Positions 56,801 through 64,000 of a stretch of DNA of 64,000 bases are shown here, in pieces. The translations under genes and the position numbers were made by a program. The notes below the pieces were generated by a model, which was not told the DNA's origin, did not search any database, and saw nothing but the letters and a program-made list of their open reading frames with translations. Origin of the DNA: Neurospora tetrasperma FGSC 2508 (lineage: Eukaryota; Ascomycota; Sordariomycetes; Sordariales; Sordariaceae); assembly GCF_000213175.1 (NCBI RefSeq), contig NW_009799179.1, positions 4,318,171-4,382,170 of the forward strand. The letters are read 5' to 3'. How positions within the stretch are numbered: the stretch's first letter is position 1; every line of letters begins with the position of its first letter.

Positions 56801-59800
56801 TGGACAACAGCATATCAATGCGACGCGAATCCGAAAAGATGATTGTCCCGATCACGACAGATCCGGAGGGCGCATGGGCTGCCCCGGACAGTTGGGCAGT
56901 GCGCGACAACAAAAAGTCTCTCGCCCCTCAGGTAAATGAAGACTTGTGCTCACGTCAACCTTCCGAGGAAAAGGAGAAGAAAAGCAATTATTACATTCGT
57001 GTCTTTAGGTCAGATAGCACCTGGACTACGCTTACCCTGCCCTTGACTGCGACAGCTGAGGATGTTATCATGGGTGTGGCGAAAAAGACTTATCTCCCTC
57101 CGGGTGCTCAGGACAGCTACTCTCTCCTTATCAAGAAGCACGATTTGTTCAGGGTCTTGAATAGCGCCGAACAACCCTTGAGAATACAGAAGCGACTCTT
57201 TCAGCAGATAGGTTATCAAGAAAAGGATGGCATTGACGAAATCGGTCGCGAAGACAACAGTTACATTTGTCGATGGGTCTTCCTCAAGGAGAAGGAAGCC
57301 GACATGCATTTGCTCTCACCTGACATCAACTTCAGGAACCAGAAGCTCAATCATGTTGACCTGTCTGGGCGCAACCTAATAACCATACCGGTACCATTAT
57401 ATCGCAAGGCAGCAGAGATTGTATCCCTCAATCTGTCCAGAAATCTATCCTTAGATGTCCCTAGAGACTTCATCCAAGCTTGCACTGCTCTTCGGGACAT
57501 CAAGTTCAACAACAACGAGGCGCAGGCCTTACCCAAGAGCTTCGCCACGGCCAGCAAGCTTACCTATTTAGATGTGTCAAACAATCGCCTCCAGGATCTG
57601 GATCATAGCGAACTGAGCAAGCTAACAGGCCTGCTCAAGCTGAACCTCGCCAACAACTGTTTGCGCAGTCTCCCCCCGACGCTTGGAGCCTACAAGTCGC
57701 TGCGGACACTTAATATATCCTCCAACTTCCTCGACGTGTTCCCGTCCTTCATCTGCGAGCTGGAAACCATCGTCGACCTCGACCTCAGCTTCAATTCAAT
57801 CAACAACCTTCCCGATAACTTGATGAAGTTGAGAAACCTTGAGAAGTTCGTGATCACTAACAACCGACTGTCTGGGCCTATATCCGAGAGCGTGAGGGAC
57901 CTAGTCAGCCTTCGGGAGTTGGACATCAGATACAACCAGATCAGTACTATTGACGTCCTTTCTGACCTACCTCGGTTGGAGATCTTATCCGCCGATCACA
58001 ACCAGATATCCAAATTCAGTGGGTCCTTTGAAAGACTTCGAAGCTTGAAACTCAACTCGAATCCGATTGTCAAGTTTGAAGTCAAAGCACCTGTTCCTAC
58101 CCTCAAGATCCTCAACCTGTCCAATGCGCAGTTAGCGAGCATCGACGAATCAATCGACAACCTAATGAACCTTGAGAGGTTGATACTCGACTCTAATTAC
58201 TTCGTCTCCCTGCCAAACCAAATTGGTAACCTCAAGAAACTTGACCACCTCAGCATGGCAAACAACCACCTTGGAGAGCTTCCTCCCGAAATCGGCTGCC
58301 TGACGGAGCTCCGAACGTTAGACGTCCACGGAAACAACATGCGCAAACTTCCGAACGAGATTTGGTGGGCGAACAAGCTCGAACATCTCAATGCATCTTC
58401 CAACATCTTGACAGAGTTCCCCAAGCCTGCCTCGCGTGCGCCACAAGCGCCAGGAGAAGCTAGCCCATCTCCAGGTGCATATCCCTTCCCGAACGGCAAC
58501 AAGAACGGACTCCTTTCGCGGACACCTAGTATGGACGACCTTAATGGGGATGCGTCGCGACGCCCTAGCCAGGCTTCTAGTACACTCCTCGGCGTTGCTG
58601 TGTCACCCGTGCCATCAGGACCAGACAATAGGAAGAGCTCCATGGTGTCGCTGTATGGGAAAGGAGGGCGCAAGACGTCCGTCGTATCACGAAGTACGAC
58701 ACAGAGCAGCACTGGAGTAATAACCCCGAGTAACGGCCCTAGGAAAGACTCCAGTCTGTCTTACCGATTCACCCACACGTTTTCGGGATCTCTGAAGAAC
58801 CTCTATCTTGCGGACAACCAGCTAGATGACGACGTCTTCGAGGAGCTCAAGCACCTCCCTGAACTTCGAGTACTCAACCTTTCCTGCAACGATTTGAGCG
58901 ACATGCCCCAAGGAACGATCAGGTCCTGGCCTCAGCTCGTGGAGCTGTACCTTTCTGGCAACGAACTTACTAGTTTACCTGCAGAGGACTTCCTAGAGGA
59001 GCACTGCCTCTTACAGACTCTTCACATCAACGGCAACAAGTTTATCAACCTACCCGCAGAAATATCGAGGGCCAAGAAACTTCAGGTTCTGGATTGTAGT
59101 AGCAATAATCTGAAGTACAACGTCACCAACGTGCCCTACGATTGGAATTGGAATTTCAACCGCGATTTGCGGTACTTGAACCTTTCTGGCAACAAGCGAT
59201 TGGAGATCAAGAACAATTATCGTCAGCCACAAAGCTGTAGAGACGATGATTTTGCTGACACCGACTTTTCGAAGCTGACGAATCTTCGTGTGCTTGGGTT
59301 GATGGAAGTAACTCATACTTTACCCAACATCCCTGACCAAACGGAAGACCGCCGTGTCAGAACCTCCGAAATGAAGGCCGGTGCGTATCTACCGTACGGT
59401 ATGGCGGACACGCTGGGCAAAAACGAGCACTTGTCTCTTTTCGACCTTGTCGTACCTCGCTTGGGTTCTGTGGAAACCGATACGCTCGTGGCCTTGTTTG
59501 ATGGCAAGGAGCTCAGCACTGGTGGTTCGAAGATTGCCAAATTTCTCTATGAAGAGTTTAGCAGACTGTTCATACTGGAGCTTGAGAAGGTCAAGGGGAA
59601 GCTGAACGAGAATCCGGCGGATGCCCTGAGGCGTACTTTCTTGTCGGTCAACAAGCTTCTCATGAGCCTCTCTAACAGCGCAGACGAAAGGGGGCTTGAC
59701 TCGCACCCTAGCAGGAATTACGCCCATACGGTCCTGACCAAGGAAGACCTTAATTCGGGCTGCGTAGCTACCGTTGCTTATTTGAGCGAGCTGAAGCTCT

Positions 59801-61705
59801 ACGTCGCCAACGTTGGCGATGTTCAAGGCATGCTCATCCAAGCCAACGGTTCCTTCAAGATGCTAACCAAAAAGCATGACCCGGCGGACCCCGTTGAGCG
59901 CAGTCGCATTCGAAATGCTGGAGGCTGGGTTTCGCGCAACGGACGATTAAACGATGTCCTCAATGTGTCTCGTGCGTTTGGTTATACTGAGCTATTACCA
60001 GCAGTGCAGGCAGCGCCCGACATCACCGAGCACACCATTGACGACAAAGATGAGACAGTGCTCATTGCCAGCAAAGAGTTATGGGAGCATCTTCGGCCAG
60101 AGCTCATCGTGGATGTGGCGCGTGAGTGTCGCAGCGATTTGATGAAGGCATCTCAGAAGCTTCGCGACCTCGCGATAGCCTATGGGTCAACCAACAAGCT
60201 CTTGATCATGATGATTGGCGTTGCAAACCTAAAGCAACGACAAGCGCAGCAATTCAAGGGACAGCTCAATGCTACTTTCTCGATGCCGCAAGATGATCCT
60301 GGTCATGTGCCGCCGAGCGGGATCAAGAGGAGGAAGGTGAGGGCTGAAGGACCCCTGGACTCTAATCTCGCGCGCCTTAACGCGGAAGTCCCGCCTCCAA
60401 CAGGACAGCTGTCCATCGTGTTCACCGACATCAAAAACTCCACGCAATTATGGGAAAACTATCCCGAAGCCATGAGGTTGGCGATCAAGCTTCACAATGA
60501 GGTGATGCGGCGACAGCTCAGGATGATTGGTGGTTTCGAAGTCAAGACGGAAGGAGACGCATTTATGGTTTCTTTCCCCACGGCCACGTCTGCCTTGTTG
60601 TGGTGCTTTGCCGTGCAAATGAAACTGCTAACAGTGGATTGGCCCCCTGAAGTACTGAGTAACAGCAGCTGCCAGCCCATTTATGACCGAAACAATAATC
60701 TCATCACCAGAGGTCTCTCAGTTCGGATGGGTGCTCATTGGGGTGAGCCCCTAGCTGAGCGAGATCCGGTCACAAGACGAATGGACTATTATGGACCCAT
60801 GGTCAACAAGGCTAGTCGTATCTCCGCTGTCGCTGACGGAGGGCAGATTACCGCATCGTCAGATTTCATTACGGAGATTCATCGATGCCTTGAGACCTAC
60901 AAGGAGTCGGTTGATGTTGACGAGGACTCTTTGGAGGACGATGCTACTGCAAGGGCCATCCGAGCTGAGCTACGGGCATTGAGCAGTCAAGGGTTCGAAG
61001 TCAAGGACATGGGCGAGAAGAAGCTCAAGGGCCTTGAGAACCCTGAACTCGTATACTCGGTATACCCTCACGCGCTTGTGGGCAGAACGGAACAACACCA
61101 TGCCCATACAGAAAGCACGCAGAACCCGGCCGCATTGCAGCCCTATGGCGCTCTTACAACGCCTAAGCCGGCGACTATGGATCCCGACAGCGAGATACAG
61201 TTCGAGCCGGAGACGATCTGGGCGTTGTGGCGTGTTGCGCTGCGCCTTGAAATGTTGTGCAGCACGCTCGAGGAGCCTAACGCCCGCGGACTTCAGGCAC
61301 CGGAGACCGAGCTATTGGAGCGTATGAAGCAAAGGGCTGGAGAGGTTACGGACCACTTTCTTTTAAACTTCATGGAACATCAAATCAGCCGAATCGAGGT
61401 ATGTTGAGCCCAAGCAAAACCCTTTGTGCGACGAATCAAGAGACTAAAGTTTCCATTTACAGACATGCATCACTTCGCTCGCTGTTCGCCACATAGCAAT
61501 CGGCAGCGGACCAATTACCAAGCTGAATGATCTTCGGGCGCCGATGAACGATGTTCTCAGCACTCTGAAGGAACAAATGGACGAGCTCGCGCGGTACAAG
61601 GCCAAATACGGGTCTTTGGACCAAGCTGACATCGATGATGCCACAGACAACAACTCAAGCGGTGACGTTGACACGCTGGATGGAAGTGATACAGAGCAAG
61701 AATAA
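53809..61705 (+). CDS. cr-1: Adenylate cyclase CR-1
   Basis: Four exons, 53809-54059, 54298-55339, 56032-61398 and 61463-61705, give 2300 residues, the length I recall for Neurospora CR-1. It makes cAMP from ATP at the inner face of membranes and acts upstream of protein kinase A in growth, conidiation and stress responses. Residues 1-740 are Ser/Gln-rich with polyQ runs and include the region that in fungal homologues binds G-alpha. A Ras-associating domain follows (about 750-855, YYIRVFRSD to CRWVFLKEKE). Leucine-rich repeats occupy about 870-1230 and 1350-1530, split by a Ser-rich insert. A PP2C-like domain lies at about 1545-1830. The class III cyclase domain (about 1889-2108) has IVFTDIKNSTQLWE and VKTEGDAFMVSF, supplying metal-binding Asp residues. 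The C-terminal tail is the usual site for cyclase-associated protein. An in-frame ATG at 53746 would add 21 residues; I prefer 53809. Confidence 0.96.
54060..54297 (+). other. cr-1 intron 1 with tandem CAGCAG acceptor
   Basis: A 238-bp intron with donor GTGAGT and branch-like ACTAAC (54263). It ends TACAGCAG, so splicing can use either AG. Using the first gives a 2300-residue protein, and using the second removes one residue. Both keep the frame. Confidence 0.7.
54655..54708 (+). repeat. CAG/CAA repeat encoding polyglutamine in cr-1
   Basis: This imperfect CAG/CAA/CCG triplet tract encodes a Gln-rich run (QQQPQQPQQQQQQQQQQQ-like) in the disordered N-terminal region. Length polymorphism between strains is likely. 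Confidence 0.8.
55340..56031 (+). other. cr-1 intron 2 (692 bp) with possible internal first exon
   Basis: This is the longest intron in the window, running from GTACGT to ATCACAG. Its 5' part is strongly pyrimidine-rich (about 55360-55470). An ATG at 55657 opens 33 codons (MSSSGINIGNGRRPSHSLL...) that end in phase 0 at a GTGAGA donor (55756). Exon 3 starts in phase 0, so the two could be joined in frame. This is an inference only. Confidence 0.5.
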
Positions 61706-63446
61706 TCAATCGCATCATCCGCCCGGTACTTGGATACGAAGAAGGCAAAATAAAAATAAAAACGCTCCTCGACTACATCTTACAACCTACCTACATAGCA
61801 TAATCACAACACAGCCCTGGTCACAGCCACCTGTTTTTCATCATCCAAATTTGGCGACCCTATTATCATCAAGCACGGCTAGTTGGATCTGATCAGGCTG
61901 CATCTCTTATGACTCTCGCTGGGACGGGAGACAAACAATAGGCAGGCAACGTGCACTTGGTGTTGAACTCTGTTATCATCAGTGTTCCTTTTCTTTCAAA
62001 CTGTACTCATAAAGGCTTGGATTAGGATGGGCTAGGTTAGGATCGGATAGGGTTTGTTAACGTTCCCAACGCTCAGTTCGACCTATCTTTCTTGTTATTC
62101 GTCTCTACTGTTACTAGCGTAAATACCCAGTCATCCTCTTCATACATTGTTTGTGTACGATTCCATCGCCTTCAGTGTGTGATTATTTGCCTTTGCCTCC
62201 TGTTATTGCTATCGTTGTCAAGGGTTGTGATGAGGTGATGTGAAGTGTCAAGTTGAAATTGGAAAAGGAGGAAGGTCGGATGGGGAGGGACGACGGTGTT
62301 ACGTGCAAGTTGCTTGGCTGTCCTCCCATTCTCACTGGCTTAATTTGTTTTGTTCCTCTTTTCTGTCAGTTTGAGTAAATGGACAAGAACCTTGCACATA
62401 TGTTGCAGGCGTTCTGCGTGTTCCAAACTGAATTTGTACAATATGTTTTTCCTATCGGTCCAGTCGCAGTCAGTTGGTGGGATTGGACTTGGGAGGATCT
62501 GTTCTTTTCTCTTTACTCTAATCACATTGGTCAAGAAAGGGTTAAATGTTGAGGAAGGAAACTGGGAATGGAAGAGGAAGGCTACTGTTAGGTTATTGTT
62601 AAAGTAGTGTATGGGAGAGAGATTAAGAGATTGTGTTAGTGAGAGGAAGAATGGGAAGAGATATTTTCACGTCGAATAATGATGTAGGGTCGTGAACATT
62701 GCCTGGGCTGATTTGAAAAAGCGAGGCTTGATGATGGTTGTGCCGTGATGGCAATGTTCTTGCTGTAGGTACTCGAGTGAGCCTTGTCTCGTAGCCATGC
62801 TCATTGCTCCCATCCGATGTCACGAATAGGGGCTTACACCAGCCTAGACCCTCCTCTGATTGGCCACAGAATCAAGGGAAGGTAGAGGTAGGTACCTACG
62901 TATCTCCGCTTGCCTGCCGGGAACCTAAGCTTCGTGTTGATGGTACTTGGAATCTCCACAATGACATGACAGCTTTAGTGTTCCGTTGCCCGCCTGCAAC
63001 CAACTGAAGCACCGTCGTCGAACTGGAAGCACCCTGTCCGTCACTCCTTGTCGCGGTATAGGCGCCACGGCACGTCTGCCCACACCCGACTTGCACCTCA
63101 CTACACACAGCTACACCACTACCGACCGACCAACAAACCAACAAACGAGCGACACTGAGACCACGAACGCGAGAGAGAGAGAGAGGTTGAAGATCATACC
63201 TCTTCGCTTGTAGTGCTCGCCAATCGACGGTTTCAAGGTCCAGCGGATTGGACTTCCGTTGATTCCATTCTCGATCGAAATACCCGGCCACCTTTCCGTC
63301 GCTTCGAAATAGCCCAAAGCCGGGCGACTGACCGACTGCGCGCGCGCGCGACACAACGAGAAACTCCTCCCGCACCCTATTCCCAAACCGACCGATCAGC
63401 GACCAAACGACGACGACGACGCCGCGCCCCAGCGCCATTCGTCAAG
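61706..63446. other. Intergenic: cr-1 3' region and YOS1 promoter/leader
   Basis: About 1.7 kb without a recognised gene. It contains a (GA)n tract at about 63171-63184 and an alternating (GC)n tract at about 63338-63350, both near the YOS1 start. Confidence 0.6.
63338..63350. repeat. Alternating (GC)6 tract in the YOS1 leader
   Basis: Thirteen bases of strictly alternating G and C lie about 100 bp upstream of the YOS1 ATG. The tract is capable of Z-DNA in principle, with no further evidence. Confidence 0.7.
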
Positions 63447-63534
63447 ATGTTGATCTTCGGAAATCTTATCTATGTCTCCTGCCTATTGATCAACGCTATT
63501 GCCATCCTCTCTGAGGATAGGTTTCTTGCCAGGA
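63447..63534 (+). CDS. yos1: YOS1 (IER3IP1 family) exon 1, partial gene
   Basis: The ATG at 63447 (context GTCAAGATGT) opens MLIFGNLIYVSCLLINAIAI, continuing LSEDRFLAR. This is the hallmark N-terminus of Yos1/IER3IP1, a small two-membrane-span protein of the Yip1-Yif1 complex needed for ER-to-Golgi vesicle transport. After GCC AGG A the DNA reads GTAGGT, a good donor. The family continues with Ile-Gly-Trp, so a phase-1 intron after the first A of the Ile codon fits exactly. The remaining 50 or so residues, including the second membrane span, are not seen in the last 466 bases. They must lie beyond the window, or the intron is long. Confidence 0.88.
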
Positions 63535-64000
63535 GTAGGTGATGTCCTGTGTCCCCTTGCCTCGTCGCTTGGCTTTGTTGCGCTGTTCTCGTGCTGCTTG
63601 GAATATCCGATGGACCTCCTTCTCTGGGAGATGGACGGTGTGTGGAATTCGTGGGAGGTGGGCGGTTTATGGTGATGTTTGCTGTGGTGTGGGTGATGGG
63701 GATGGGATGGGTAATTGGATGGGGAGGGGAGGGCGGTTTTCAGCTGTCCTTGTTCGGTTTGTCTGGATTTAACTGCGCTGGATTCGATGGACTGGGTCAT
63801 CAGCCAGCTAGCAGAGATACGGATGGAAGGAAGGACAGATGAGCCAGCGAGTAGGAATACATCGACTGCTCGGTTCATGTTGTCCCAGCGCACACCGGGA
63901 CTGGCAGAGAAGGAGGAGGAGGAACCACCACATCCACCACGACCCCTATCCATCTATCACAAACCACACTCAACAGCAGAACAGCAGTCAAGCAAGCGCA
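63535..64000 (+). other. Intron of YOS1 running to the window end
   Basis: After the GTAGGT donor no sequence encoding the expected IGWG continuation is visible up to base 64000. The minus-strand frame 63483-63953 has no recognisable motif. I read this stretch as the first part of a long YOS1 intron. Confidence 0.55.

Noticed and set aside
17383-64000. Secondary-metabolite or other functional gene cluster
   Set aside because: The genes are unrelated housekeeping and signalling functions on mixed strands. No synthase, tailoring enzyme set or pathway regulator is present.

Overview
This is a filamentous ascomycete nuclear genome window, almost certainly Neurospora (N. crassa or a very close relative). 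Genes have short introns with GT...AG ends and CTAAC-type branch sites. A four-exon gene at the right side reconstructs to a 2300-residue adenylate cyclase, which fits Neurospora CR-1. The left end carries the strong mark of RIP (repeat-induced point mutation): extreme A+T, almost no CpA or TpG, and stop codons everywhere.

Left part, about 1 to 15.5 kb: a RIP-inactivated, gene-free AT-rich island. It contains a complete but dead Ty3/gypsy chromovirus (1531-9390) with two 192-bp LTRs and an exact 5-bp target duplication. There is also a relic of a pogo/Fot1-type DDE transposase on the minus strand (about 12.4-15.1 kb), several short tandem arrays, a pure (TTA)n tract of about 95 units, and one run of Ns (10699-11453). 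Base composition switches abruptly to normal near 15.53 kb.

Right part, about 17.4 to 64 kb: ordinary euchromatic genes on both strands. In order: a membrane acyltransferase-3 protein; a four-exon GFA/CENP-V-type zinc protein; tRNA-Cys(GCA); a secreted Ser/Thr-rich protein; the RNase P/MRP subunit Rpp1/p30; a small zinc-ribbon protein; a DUF155 (RMD1/Sif2-type) membrane protein; a GH125 alpha-mannosidase-like type II membrane protein; an acid-lipase/steryl-ester-hydrolase-like protein; PEX6; an SH3BGR-like thioredoxin-fold protein; the molybdopterin synthase small subunit (MoaD/MOCS2A); dynactin p50 (dynamitin); an Rtc4-domain protein; adenylate cyclase cr-1; and the first exon of YOS1, cut by the window end.

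The genes are functionally unrelated housekeeping and signalling genes, as is usual in fungal chromosomes. I see no operon-like or secondary-metabolite cluster. The most interesting leads are: the two identifiable RIPped transposons; a possible internal promoter and first exon in the long second intron of cr-1, which would give an isoform lacking the N-terminal 431 residues; the Ser-Gly rather than Gly-Gly end of the MoaD protein; a nested 64/52-bp tandem array; and a small ORF interrupted by one TAG at about 46.5-46.7 kb. I did not identify a wholly new biological system. All functions are inferred by reading the sequence, with no database search.
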